A stretch of 64,000 bases of DNA from Amborella trichopoda (Eukaryota > Streptophyta > Magnoliopsida > Amborellales > Amborellaceae), in NCBI RefSeq assembly GCF_000471905.2, contig NW_006499364.1:2152392-2216391 (forward strand), in the 5' to 3' direction. Under the pieces are notes generated by a model that ran no database searches, had not been told where the DNA came from, and saw only the letters and a list, made by a program, of their open reading frames with translations. Shown here piece by piece: positions 1 through 10,479 of the stretch (position 1 is the first letter of the stretch; the number at the start of each line of letters is the position of its first letter). A program made the position numbers and the translations under genes.

Positions 1-1461
1 TGGAGGGTACCAACCCTTTCATTTTCTCTCCTCTCTCTCTCTCTCTCTCTAAGACATACTCACAAGCTCAAGCAATGAATCGAATCTTTATTGAATCCTT
101 AATGAATGAATCGAGGGTTGAGAGTCCCTTTTACAATGAGTCAGTGCTTGTTTATACAGAATTGTGCCCAAACATGAGTGGATAAATCAAAATTAGACCT
201 AATTTTTGAAAATTAAGATTTAATTTATCTAAAATAATGTCTAACAATGGGTGCAAAAGAACTGTTTTGCCCTTGCCTATCAATGTGTTAAATTCCAGAA
301 CAGTCCCTACTGCTGCCCGAGATCTTGCATGATCTTCTATGGCTGACCTGAGGGTGTTATGAGGCCTGTTTAAGCGAAAGATTATTGTTTTCTTATAGGG
401 TTAGGCATGGTGATCGTTTTGATACCAACTTCGAGCCATGAATCATGTTTTTGAGCAATGATCACGAGACCTGAAATTTGTTTGAGTCTTGGAAACTATG
501 GATCGATGATGCGCTCGATCCTTGATTTTTTTTCTATAATTTTTTTGTCGTAGCGTACTAAGCATGTCATCACGCTCGTGTGGCAGTGAACGGAACACGA
601 TTTGGTGCTCGAAATAAGATTTTGTAACTTTTGAGTTTTGACCAGAATCTGGAATTCGATGGTCAAAATTTTAGTTAATTTGTCAGCTTTGTGCATGAAA
701 TCTGACCGTCCACCACGTGTAGGGTTTGGATCAATGATTGCTCTTGACCTTACACACACAATGGAATCGATTTCACTTTGATTCGTTATGTAAGCATCAT
801 GATTTGATCTATCGAGCAAGGTGTGTGGCTGCCAAATTTTTTGTAACTTCATCAGTAATCGGTGACTTCTCTCTAGCTTTTATCCCTGGTCGGATATCGT
901 CTCGGGGAGTGCCACATATTGAATTGTTCATCTTGATGAGACAAATACACTCACCAAATTTGAGAGTGATCCTACTAAGAACGAGTGAGTTATGGGCCCC
1001 AAAAATGACTGCCCGTGACTGCAAAATAATCACCTTTAATGGTGTTTTGGTGCAGTGAGGCCACATGGGAATAGTTTGTTGCCGCTCTGTTTCCATGTTT
1101 GGCTCATATCATTGTTCTGGAGTTTTTGATTCAGTCGAAACTTGTCCTATAAGGGTTTTTGATCGTGTCGAATCTAATGGTGGTGGTCCCATAGTGATTT
1201 GAGACACCAAAAATGTAGTTCCAGTTGTAGGTTCTGTTTTAGGGTGTTAGAGGCCATTTTTCCAAAAATTGTTCCTTTATGTTCATTGCCTTAAACATGT
1301 TTGATCGTGATAAAAGTTGGCAGGTGGTTGTTTGGAGTGTTGATGACGATCTTGACTAATTCTGGTGCCATTATGAGACTATTGAGAATTTTCACTGTTT
1401 TGTAGGATTTATTGACCTGCTTCCTGCCAAGGATCAAGATGCTGAAAAATACATTCAAGAA
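1..1461 (-). repeat. 3' LTR of Tat-1 (partial; U3 and start of R)
   Basis: Collinear with 18250-19693 over its whole length, starting in a CT microsatellite and ending at the inner LTR boundary (plus-strand CATTCAAGAA, 1452-1461). On the minus strand the LTR would begin TTCTTGAATG here against TGTTTGAATG in the 5' copy, so the terminal TG is mutated. A minus-strand TATA-like box lies at 151-159 and a minus-strand AATAAA at 87-92. The rest of R and U5 is beyond the window edge. Confidence 0.85.
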
Positions 1462-2334
1462 GCTTGCCCGGTCGAATGTTGTGCTTCAAAAGAAGTGAGA
1501 AGGACAATCATTCAAAATGTTTCCTTTGGATTTTAATTTTTTCCTTCCTAGCCACAAGACCATGTGAACGCCGAGGAGATTCATGTAATGGTGTAACTAG
1601 GCTGCTCAGATGTAGGGATGTATTATTCGTGAGTCTGTCAGTGGAGACTTTTGGGGCAGAAGAGAATTTTTGAGGGATCTTGTTGAAGTCCTCAACCTCG
1701 CGTGGACTGTTTGTGATTCTGACTCTAAGGATTTTGTACGGACCTCGTCAATCAGAATTAGGCCCATCTAGCAATTGAGTGCCATGGTGAAGGGAATTGT
1801 TCCCATTTGGTCTGGTTTCATTGGATTTCTTTGTTAGGCTTTGTTTGCTGCTACACCAGATTTTCTTTTTACTTTCAGAGTACCACTTTAGGTCTCGAAT
1901 ATCGGGTCCAATCCGGGGCATTGTTAACCGGTCCTAAAGGTCTGGGCCTGTCGGCTAGGCGAGTTGAACTCTTTGGCATGTTCTCCCCTTGCTTTGTTAA
2001 TTTCTTGCCTTTTTAGTGTTTGTTTGTAGAGTGTGTTTTGTGACCTCGTGAGAATAATGTTATTCCTCATGAGACTTGTCTTGCCGTCTTGACGAGTCTT
2101 TTATCTTTCAAGTCATTTTTGCAGCTGGACTCAGAATGTAAGATTCTTTTCCTTGAAGCTCATATTTTTTGGTCCCTGGTTTTATGCTAGAAGGGATTTT
2201 CTTCCTTTGAGTGCAGGTTGAAGCGGCCTGTTGAGATGAGTGCTGCATCAACCTATTTATTGGTCCAAGCATCCTTTGCAAATTTTTGCTTGAACATGGG
2301 GAGAGGCGCTGTGGAGACGGTTTTCACCAACTTC
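1462..2334 (-). other. Tat-1 3' non-coding region next to the LTR
   Basis: No coding capacity seen. The first ~100 bp (1462-1560) match the equivalent position of Tat-2 (43910-44000) and Tat-3 (52151-52240), including the run CTTGCCC beside the LTR. On the minus strand that run reads as a short G-rich tract (CGGGCAAG) directly before the 3' LTR, the position of a polypurine tract. The remainder is unique sequence without recognised features. Confidence 0.55.
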
Positions 2335-2520
2335 TTTTTATTTGGGGCTCTTTTACCCATGATCTTCGGCCATTTCCACCCTTTTTGTCCATTTTTACTC
2401 ACGAAGCCCTTCCGGGTTTTTACTGGGCCCGATTTTGTTTCATTCATGAAACTCTTTTACTAATAGTTTTGTGACCATGCCCGTCCGACATTTTTACTCA
2501 TAGTTTCCCTTGTTCAGGTC
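2335..2520. repeat. Degenerate TTTTTACTCA/CATGCCC repeats (Tat-1)
   Basis: Short units of the form TTTTTACTCAT...ACCATGCCC recur here (for example around 2395, 2450 and 2495). They resemble the cleaner array at 44970-45200 in Tat-2, at the same place between 3' LTR and antisense gene. The shared motif links the two families even though the surrounding sequence has diverged. Confidence 0.55.
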
Positions 2521-2568
2521 TACATCATGTCGGTTATTCTTTTTTTTCTTTTTTCTTTGTGAACGTGT

Positions 2569-3660
2569 GTTTAAGGTCACGCCTCCGGGACCTGTGCGAA
2601 ACAGTTTAACGTCAAGCGACCTGGACATGCACTGTGGTTTAAGGTCATACAGCTGAACCGTAATGGTGATGGATGGCAGTCTATGAAGGCCATGGAATGA
2701 GTATGGTGGTGGTTTAGCTCACTTGGGGAGATGACTCGAGGCTACTAATGAGAGATGGACGATGTATGAAATGTGAGTGGATGATGGTTACCCACTAACT
2801 TACGACGAGTATGGATGGCGGGATGGCTTGCCATTTTGTGAGCATGGGTAAGACTCATTGGGGAGTGATGTAGGATGATGAAAGGAATGAACTTACTGGG
2901 TAAGTAATGAAGGTGGTGCGCGCACACTAACAGGTAGTTTACAGACGGCGTACTTGAAAGTGCACAAAAAGGTGTGTGCGTGTATGTGGTGGCGAGTTTA
3001 TGGTCATGCCTTTGGGACCTGCGAGAAGCAGTTTATCATCATGCCAGCAGGACGTGTACTATGGTTTATGATCATACAGCTAGGCCTGGTTATGCAATTT
3101 AGAGTCATACAACTAGGCCCATGCAGTTCAAAGTCGTGCAACTTGACCTCTACTACAGTTTAAGGTCATATAGTTCGGACCATGGTGTTGAGCCTTTTAT
3201 CATCAAGCAGCTAGGACATGTATTATGGTTTAAGGCCATACCGATGGACCTTAGTTATGCAGTCTAAAGTCGTACAACTAAGACCATGTAGTTTAAGGTC
3301 GTGCAACTAGACCTCCGCTACAGTTTAAGGTCATATAGTTCAGACCATGGTGCTGAGCAGTTTAGGGTCGTACAGGATGGACCATGGTGCTGAGCAGTTA
3401 GGGTCATGCAGTATGGACCGAGGCTGAGCAGTTTAGAGTCATGCAGTATGGACTGAGGCTGAGTAATTTAGGGTCATGCAGTATGGATCGCAGCTGGGCA
3501 GTTTTAGGGTCATGCAGTATAGACCGAGGCTGACCAGTTTTAGGGTCATGCAGTATGGATCGAGGCTGAGCAGTTTAGGGTCATACAGTATGGGCCGCCA
3601 CTATAGTTTAAGGTCATATAGTTTGGACCGAGGAGTTTAGGGTCGTGCATCTAGGCCATT
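2569..3660. repeat. GTTTAAGGTCATACAG tandem array (Tat-1 3' region)
   Basis: Dozens of degenerate units built on GTTTAGGGTCATGCAG followed by TATGGACCGAGGCTGAG. The unit is about 38 bp in the regular part (3340-3600). A longer higher-order copy appears at 2569-2660 and again from 2998, interrupted by about 340 bp of unrelated sequence (2660-2997). No ORF runs through it. Confidence 0.8.
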
Positions 3661-3989
3661 CTATAGGTCGCCATGTAGGTGGAGCTTCATAGGGAATAGG
3701 TCTGAGATGGTAATCTGGCTCTCTGGGGATAAAATCACTAAGACTATTCACAAACTAAGGGCTCAGATGGAAATGGTGGCCAAATGATGGATGACCAGCA
3801 GATGTGGACCTCGTTGTGGTTTGAAGGGCGGTAAGCATATTCTCTGGGTCAAAGATGAGTCTCTACAACAGGTAACCTGACTCTCTGGGGGTAAGGTAGC
3901 TTAGTGTTAAGCTGACCCACATGGGATTGTGAATGACCCGTGGTATTATCTGAAGCCAACCAACGCAGAGTTAACCAGCGTTGGGGTCA

Positions 3990-4400
3990 TTTTGGACACA
4001 CACTCGGCACTAAGTCAATCGGTGCTAAGGTCGTATTTGAAAACACACCCGGCACTAAGTCTATTGGCATTAGGGTTGTATTTGGAAACACACCCAATGC
4101 CAAGTCAACCGACACTAAGGTTATATTTGGAAACACACTCGACGTTAAGTCAACCGATGCTAGCGTTGATTGGAAACACACCGAGCGCTAAGTCAACCGG
4201 TGCTAAGGTCGTATTTAAAAACACACCCGATGTAAAGTCAACCAGCGCTAAGGTTGTATTTTGGAAACACACTCAACGCTAAGTCAACCGACGCTGGGGT
4301 TGTTTGGAAATACAGCTGGCGCTAAGTCACCCGACGTTGAGTTTGTTTGGAAATTTATCCGGTGCTGTGTTAACCGGCACAGGGGATGGAATGATGAGAG
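3990..4400. repeat. 45-bp tandem array with CAACCGGTGCTAAG core
   Basis: Units begin ACACACCCGGCACTAAGTC at about 3998, 4043, 4088, 4133, 4176, 4221 and 4266, giving a 45-bp period over eight to nine copies. Each unit holds one or two copies of a core close to CAACCGGTGCTAAG. Because 45 is a multiple of three, frames stay open across it, but the translations are only repeats of the array and no gene is proposed. Confidence 0.85.
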
Positions 4401-5079
4401 TTACCTTGGGCCTTGTGTCGAAGCCCGATCCTGCTCATTATCGCTTGGCTTCTCTTGGATGCAACTGGTATTCCGAGTTTGTGAAGGGCTTTTGAGGGCA
4501 GTGTAGTCAATATCAGGGGGTAAAACCCCGTTTCCCTTATTTTTCACCAAAAGTAAAAACTTAGCCAAGTTTTCTGTAACAGTGAGGAGAGAGTGCTTGT
4601 TGAAGTTTCAAGCGAGCAGTGGAATATCAGCAACAATCTCTGCAGGGAAGGTTCTTCTTCAGGCAGCAGGATTCCGGCTTGGGTTTTGTAGAGATGACTT
4701 TCGGCGTGCGGCCTTTGCCCAAAATTTGGCGAAGTTGCAGAGAGAGTAGCAGGGAAAGGAGAGTCCTCTGGGAATTTTTCCGCGAAAGGGTAAGATTTTT
4801 GGCTATCATTTTCCCTTATGGTAGGGGTTTCTCGGAGGATGTGGTAGTTGTCCGACACCACTAGTGGTATTGCAGAAGTTTTTGGGCACTTTCAAGAGAT
4901 TTTTCAGGGTTATCTCCACTTTTCGACCTTGTTAGTGGTGTCGCAGAGTTTTCTCGATGAGGTTCTAATGAAGTCGAGGCCAAAAAAATAGACGAGAAGG
5001 TTTTCCTATGAGTTTCCAGCCATGTGGCAGAAGTTTCGGTGGAAGACGAATGGTCACCAGAGGTGGGCTGCACGATCGT
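4401..5079. other. Leader region upstream of the antisense gene (Tat-1)
   Basis: About 680 bp without a supported gene. A segment at 4525-4575 (TTTTTCACC...AAAACTTAGCC) resembles 46940-46985 in Tat-2, also upstream of the antisense gene, so it may be part of that gene's promoter or 5' leader. A TATA box could not be placed with confidence. Confidence 0.4.
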
Positions 5080-5215
5080 AGGAGGTGGACCATCGTGGGG
5101 GAAGGCATACAAATGCTGGAGTTGAACCGTCATGGGGGAAGGCGTGCGACTGTTGGAGGTTAACCATCACAAGGAAGGCGTACTGTTGCTAGAGGTGAAC
5201 TGTCGTCCTTGGAAA
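5080..5215. repeat. ~42-bp tandem repeat, three copies
   Basis: Three imperfect units of the type GAACCGTCATGGGGGAAGGC followed by a variable GT-rich half. It belongs to the series of unrelated arrays between the antisense gene and the 3' LTR of Tat-1. Confidence 0.65.
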
Positions 5216-5339
5216 GTATACAGTTATCAATCGCTCATGTGTGAGGCGGCACCGAAGGACGTGGCGACGGTTGTCAATCGGCACAATTGAATTCGAGGTG
5301 TCACGACTAGGATTCGTGGAACATGTGAGGGATTTGCTC

Positions 5340-5600
5340 TCAGCCAACGCTAGCCTTTGAAAAACTCAACCGGCCCTGGGGTGTTGACAATCTGAACTGG
5401 TGCTGAGTGCTGAAAGATTCATCCGACACTCAACTGGTGCTAGGCATTGAGAAGCTCGATCGACGCTTAGTGTTCGACTGACTCACCCGACACTAATCGT
5501 TAACATGTTACCGACACTAGGCATTGAGGTACTCACCCGACGCTAAGTGTTTGAGAGGCTCAATCGGTGCTGAGTGTTGGACAAACTCAACCGGAGCTAT
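5340..5600. repeat. ~40-bp tandem array with CAACCGG core
   Basis: About seven degenerate units of the type ACTCAACCGGTGCTGAGTG. The core is the same as in the 45-bp array at 3990-4400 and the 47-bp array in U5 (16600-17240), although flanking parts of the units differ. Confidence 0.75.
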
Positions 5601-5648
5601 TCCAGTGCCTTAGCTACTTTTTAGCAGTGAACCATTAAGTCCTTTGTA

Positions 5649-7652
5649 ATGGCTGGCTCTTCTTAGCAATTTTTCGATGTGAAGAGGCTCCCAAGGGAAG
5701 GAGAAATCGGCGCCTGTGATTTTATGGGTGAAGTTTTATCATGGGGCGAACCCATTTGGCTGATGCAGCCACTGTACTTTCTAGAGTGGCCTCGTAGCGT
5801 TCTTTCATTACTAACCCCATATGCTTTGATGTGTGGAAGGGCAATGATGGAAATTTCTGTATTGAAGAAGGGATGACACGTCTTCACTGTATGCATCAGA
5901 ATATAGCTTCCGGGGAGAACTTGCCCTCCTTGGGGAAGCGGATGGTCGAGGTGAAGAGTTTACTGAGGTGGTCGGCAAAAGCCCTCCGGATTCATGGGAG
6001 CACAATGCCCGAAGGGATATGCTTCCTGGACTGCCAAGGTATTGGTTTCGTATGGAAGCGTTCTCAAGCGTGGTTCACTATTAACAGCGGTCCAGTGTTC
6101 GGCCATCTACTACGACGGTTGTTCTAACACAATAAAGGTATTGCTGGAGACGTGGAGCCATATGAGCAATACTTGGCTTCGTGGTCATGGCGAGGTGGGA
6201 ATCTCTTTACTGGATCTTCACTTTATTGGAGTTCTTCTGATGCTCAGGGCTATGTATGATGAATTTGTGCCCTCAAACTCAGTCACCTTTGGTAGTGTTA
6301 ACTTAAGGGGTGAAGAGCCGTCGGCCAGTCTTCCAAAGATCTTTGAGGCCTATCAGTCGATTGTAGGAGGATCTACCAATGGCAAGGTCACCTTTACAGA
6401 ATGGGTGAAGTTCTTTTGTGGGGATTATCTTGAGGGCGGTCAGGGTACTCCGAAGGGGATAGGGATGGCAGTTGTAAAAGAAACACCTCCCATATAGCAA
6501 CTTAAGACCAGCGATGACCGTGTCTTCTTGGCTTCTTACTTGGCCCTGTTCTTGATTAAGTTTGTGCTTCCTAGCTGGGGGGATGGCATTCGTCCAAGGG
6601 TATTATATGTGGCCTGTGACATGGCCAGAGGGCGTGTGTATGCCCTCGCTTAGCCAGCCCTATGCAACATATACCATGGCTTGGGGACCATCTCTCGTGG
6701 CAAATCCTATAAGGGCAAAGAGGGAGTGAATGGCATCGTAGGAGGAGAAGCTTTTCCTGGAGACTTTAAACCTCCATTCCCTATGCATTACGTGTACGGG
6801 TGGCTAGGGGCTTATTTCCCTGACACCTATGTCAAGCATCAGCGCTCCCTTCTTGATGAGGATCGCGAACTAGAGGGCTATCTTCCATACCCCAAGGGAG
6901 GCTTGGGGTCTTTTTTGAAATGATTCTTTGCACATGAGATGGGTCCCTTTTCCGGTCGGAAGCTTCACCGACCGTGCTTTCATTGATAAGAAGGAATTGG
7001 ATGGTGCCCCAACAATGATTAAGGAACTCATGTTTATGCTGAGCATCAGAGGGGGAGTCTTACCTTATTGAACTCCACACAGTGCTCGGCTAGAGGGGTA
7101 TTTCCCCCACCGCTTTGCCCATCAGCACGGGCTTGACCAAGGCTGGCCCTTCTTGATATTCTTCAAAAAGTGCCGGAGTATGGTGTATAAGGGGGGGCAA
7201 AAGAGTTTGGAACTTTTCGAGAGTGTTGGCTGCCTGAGCATAAACGGACTACTTGATTTATGTGTCTTGAAATGACAGAGACCAGCAAGGATGTGCTACC
7301 TCACTTCGGTAGGAGTGATCGAACCACCAAGGCATATGTGAACTGGTTGAGAATCCCCAGTATGGGCTATTGGAAGATGGATCACCCTTGGAAAGGAGTG
7401 AATGGTATCTGGCCCCAGGACACCCGGCAAAGGAGGCTGGCAGATGCTCCTTCTCTCGATGTGGTGTTTTCCTTGAATTACCCCTCCAACTGGCGGGCTT
7501 TGGGGCTTCCCTGCGAGATAGCAGCTGATGAGGTCTCGCCAGAATTCCTTGCAATGAAGACAATAATTGGGAGTGTCTTCGATAATCACAGCTCGATGTT
7601 TGAATGGGATGAGGAGCAACAAGTCCCTGATTACGAGAAGCATCCACCATAG
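5649..7652 (+). pseudogene. Antisense plant mobile domain (PMD) gene of Tat-1, N-terminal part
   Basis: Runs opposite to gag-protease. The likely start is the ATG at 5649, followed by an in-frame stop after five codons and then an open frame (5679-5876); the domain continues in other frames from 5831 to 7652, so at least two frameshifts are present. The diagnostic block at about 6127-6260 (LLETW...NTW....GEVGISLLDL) is the PMD core, collinear with Tat-2 (ALLETW...TNSW....GEVGITLLNL) and, more distantly, Tat-5. LPSLGKRM at about 5915-5940 matches LPTLGKRM in Tat-2. Further C-terminal blocks are GEAFPGDF, YVYGWLGAYFP (about 6745-6825) and SNWRALGLP (about 7490). PMD proteins occur as plant nuclear proteins (MAIN/MAIL1) and inside transposons; a role in the element's life cycle is inferred from its recurrence only. 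Confidence 0.8.
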
Positions 7653-8040
7653 GACCTGAATGCCCTAATCGGGAGCGATCCCCACAACAAATTGATAGGA
7701 AGGTCTTTTCAAGGAGGTGGATCTAAGGCGGCAGCTTCTACTCAAGCAGGGGGAAAGAAAGGAGCTCTACTGCTGTGGTCACCTGTGCAGTGTCTTTAGC
7801 TAGTGGGTAGATTCGGAGGCAGAAAAGAGACAGGCTTCCTGTGGTGTCAAAAACATGAGGTAGGCCTTCCTTTTCTGATCTTTTAAGAATTCTTCTAGTA
7901 TTACCTTTTGTTCTTTCTGAATCATCTTCTGCTTTTGCTAAAATGCTTTCTTTTTCTTTAGAAACCGAGGTAGAGGACTGTAACAGCTCTGAGCCTATTT
8001 GCATTACTTCTAATCGGGAGGGACTCCAGATCTTAGGGAG
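7653..8040 (+). pseudogene. Linker of the antisense gene with a candidate intron
   Basis: Follows the PMD and carries short open pieces rich in Gly, Ser and Ala, then a basic patch (RRQKRDR, about 7815-7835) that could act as a nuclear localisation signal. A plant-type intron is predicted at 7860-7961: donor GAG|GTAGGC, a T-rich 3' half and acceptor TTTTTCTTTAG. The downstream frame then reads as an acidic stretch (TEVEDCNSSEP). Splicing is inferred from the signals alone. Confidence 0.55.
7860..7961 (+). other. Candidate spliceosomal intron in the antisense gene
   Basis: 102 bp, starting GTAGGCCTTCC and ending TTTCTTTTTCTTTAG, with a pyrimidine-rich 3' half (7905-7961) and a CTAA-type branch-point candidate at about 7938-7941. 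It lies between two coding-like segments of the plus-strand gene. On the genomic (minus) RNA of the element these signals would be complementary and not recognised. Confidence 0.6.
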
Positions 8041-8975
8041 ACACCCTTGAGTCAAGAGGTAATTCCTGAGTCTGAGGCTGCTCAGGTGCAGACTAAGGAG
8101 GATGAAAGCCCTGAAGAAACTGCTCCCAATAGGGGCTCTGGTGGAGACTGAGGATGAAATTCTTGAAGAACTGCTCTTGATATGTCGATGTGGCCTCCAT
8201 TCACTAGGAGTTTAGTTCCTCGACTGAGGTAAGGGCTATGGCTCGAGGAGAATAGCCTGAAGTTGATAACTTGCCTGAGCACCAAGAGGTTGTCACTCCT
8301 GTGGCCCCAAGTCATGAAGATGAGGGGACTGAGCTCTTTGTGGCCAAGGTTCTGGCTGTTGAAGGCGAGGGCCATGTGGAGGAAGCCACTGCCAGGGATG
8401 AGTCAGCTGGCAAAGGCCAAAGTGCAGAGACAATTCTTGTACTTGATGATGCTGAGGTGACATCTCAGGAGTGTGAGGAGCAAGGGGAACATGTTCCTCT
8501 ACAGTCTGTTGGGGTAGAAGTTAAGGTCCCCAAAAGGGAGGGTCCAGACAGCGAGGCTACCATTGAAGAGCCCATGTGGATTGAGGTCAGGGCTGTCCAT
8601 GAGCCCGAAGGGGAAGAAGCTCTCGGCTTTGCCCTTGTTTCAAAGGAGCCAGTGGCTTATATGGCTATCTCTTCAACAAGCTTGGTCCTTGAAGTCGAGG
8701 TGTCTTCCGTAATGGTGGCCTTAGGAGCACCGTCCAACCCTGTTTTTTGTGGTGTTTCTATCATGATTGAAGGGATACTTAGAGCATGCCTTCAGGGCTT
8801 GAGGGAGCTGCCTTTCAATGAGATGGGAGAAGGTTTGGCCAAGCTGAGGGATTTTGTTAGGACTACTGCAGTTGGAACGACGTCCGAGGTGTTTTCCCAT
8901 TTTGGTGCAACCCTAAATGAGTTGGAGAGGTGGCGAATGAGAGTGCTTCATCATGAGGAAGAAGCCAGAAGGTGA
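8041..8975 (+). CDS. Antisense gene of Tat-1, acidic linker and C-terminal domain
   Basis: The open part (8271-8975, 234 codons) is the longest intact frame of the antisense gene. Residues 1-120 are strongly acidic and low-complexity (many Glu, Asp, Val), as expected of a disordered linker. Residues 150-234 are more ordered, with hydrophobic segments (VLEVEVSSVMVALG) and a helical, charged end (ELERWRMRVLHHEEEARR). The frame stops at 8975 but equivalent coiled-coil-like sequence continues past it (8976-9100), so the stop is probably a decay mutation. No known domain was recognised in this part. It follows the PMD and linker and precedes a short C-terminal frame and a poly(A) signal. Confidence 0.55.
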
Positions 8976-9356
8976 GCCTCCTTGGAAGAGCTGATCTTGC
9001 ACAATCGTGAGAAGATATATGCTTGTATTGAGAAGAAAGCCTTGATAGCTGGCCGCCAGCAAGACCTCAAGAAAGAGGACAAGGGAGCTTCAAGAGAATG
9101 ATCGAAGTTAGAAAGGCAATGCTAATACTCAAAGAAAGAATTCACGGGCCTCAAGACTAAGATGGCTCAAAGGAAGGCCATGGAGGCCTCTTTGGTTGTA
9201 AATTTGTCCGAACTCATAGGCACAATTGAGTTGGTAACTGTGGTTATGATAGTGGCGACTCTAATAGTGGCGGAGTTGAAGGCACGTGTTGAAGGCATCA
9301 ATACTTCTGCTGAAGCGCACAGCGCAGAGATTAATAAGTTTATTGATCGTTTCTGA
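8976..9356 (+). pseudogene. C-terminal tail of the antisense gene
   Basis: Helix-forming, charged sequence interrupted by stops (SLEELILHNREKIY from about 8977; LKKEDKGASRE near 9065), then an open frame at 9162-9356. This last frame has a hydrophobic, Val- and Ile-rich middle and ends in AEINKFIDRF. The stop is followed after 57 bp by AATAAA. The gene therefore ends about 250 bp from the stop of the convergent gag-protease frame (9604). Confidence 0.5.
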
Positions 9357-9412
9357 ACATGCCATTCCCCTTCTTTTTTTTGTCTTAGCACTTGTAAAAG
9401 TTTTGACTGATG

Positions 9413-9418
9413 AATAAA
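9413..9418 (+). terminator. Poly(A) signal of the antisense gene
   Basis: AATAAA 57 bp after the stop at 9354-9356, preceded by a T-rich stretch and TTGTAAAAG. It is well placed to end a plus-strand transcript before it runs into the opposing gag-protease. Confidence 0.55.
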
Positions 9419-9603
9419 GTGCTTCTCTTTTTAATTGACTTTACTGAATGGTTTCATTCTCTCTTTACTTTTACTGCGCTTCATGTGATTCTTTTGATTG
9501 CTGCTCAACACTCTCCTCGTCCCAAGAGACTAATATCGTAGGCCTTGTTTAGCCCATGGTAGACTACCGCGGGTCGGATAGCTTCGAAATAGGGAGGAGT
9601 CAT
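9419..9603. other. Junction between gag-protease and antisense gene; pol missing
   Basis: Only 185 bp separate the plus-strand poly(A) signal from the end of the minus-strand protease tail. In a complete Tat/Ogre element reverse transcriptase, RNase H and integrase would follow the protease here. No such motif (DD pair of RT, DSD of RNase H, HHCC or DDE of integrase) is seen, so an internal deletion of pol is inferred. Confidence 0.65.
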
Positions 9604-10374
9604 TTATTTTTCTCCTTTCAATGTCTGGTTGGCCAAGGGCTCATAATTCATTTTCCTCATGATTTGGTGAGCCTGATTTCTATAGATAGTCCAATCAGGA
9701 GGGTCTTTGGCCTCCATTAGTAGCACGTTTTCTTCAAGCTCATCATAGCTTTTAGTCTTGGGTACGAAATCTTTGAGATGCTTTGAAGCGGTATTCATGA
9801 CCTTGAATTGACTCTAAAGACTCTGGACTTCGATCCTCAAGTCTGCAAGAGGATCCTGCCCTTGAGGGGGAGGAAGTTGCCCTTCGGTGAACTTCTCTCG
9901 AGAGAGGTCAGGGAGAAGTAAAACTTTTCGCTAGATAACGGTTTGAGGAACATCCTCTATACTTATAGCAACTGGTATTTGAAAAACGTTTCTTGGCGGT
10001 TGTTGCACTGCTTCGACTTTCAAGAGTGCAATGGGGATACACAGGACTTTCTGATGGTCCGGCGTATAGGTGATCCTTGGAGTTGGGAATTCTACCCCCA
10101 TGGCTTGCTCGATATGAGAAATGACTTCTAGTTCATTTTCTAGCCAAGGTGGCTCGGAACTAGGGCTAGAAAGTGAAGACTCTTTTTCAAAGGAAGGAGG
10201 AGTTTCTTGAGGGATGATGGTTGAGATGTTGGAATGAATAGTAATATGGGGTAAAATTCTGTCATGCCTTTCTTCCTCCTTGAACATATTGACTAACGTC
10301 CTCCCAACATCCTCAACATCTTCATGAGACAAAGATGTTATCTTGCTTGTAGCCTCGTGACCTTCATCACTCAT
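9604..10374 (-). pseudogene. Tail of gag-protease polyprotein (Tat-1)
   Basis: Two minus-strand frames (10374-9931, 147 codons; 9798-9604, 64 codons) follow the protease. The first has an acidic, Ser/Pro-rich middle (SSLSSPSSEPPWLENELE) and a C-terminal half containing RITYTPDHQKVL. The second has a charged segment (KDFVPKTKSYDELEEN) and ends in ANQTLKGEK. In full-length Tat/Ogre elements this region bridges protease and reverse transcriptase; here the frame ends without entering RT. The two frames are separated by stops and a shift, so the product is not continuous. Confidence 0.55.
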
Positions 10375-10479
10375 CTTCTAAGGCGACGCCAGATCTGTGA
10401 AATAATATTTTGCACCTGCATAGTGAGTTTTGGCCACAGGGAATGGTCTTTTGTCATCATAGACTGTATGCTGTCTCCC

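Noticed and set aside
3929-4282. 117-codon frame with repeated THSTLSQP-like residues
   Set aside because: Translation of the 45-bp array in a non-coding region.
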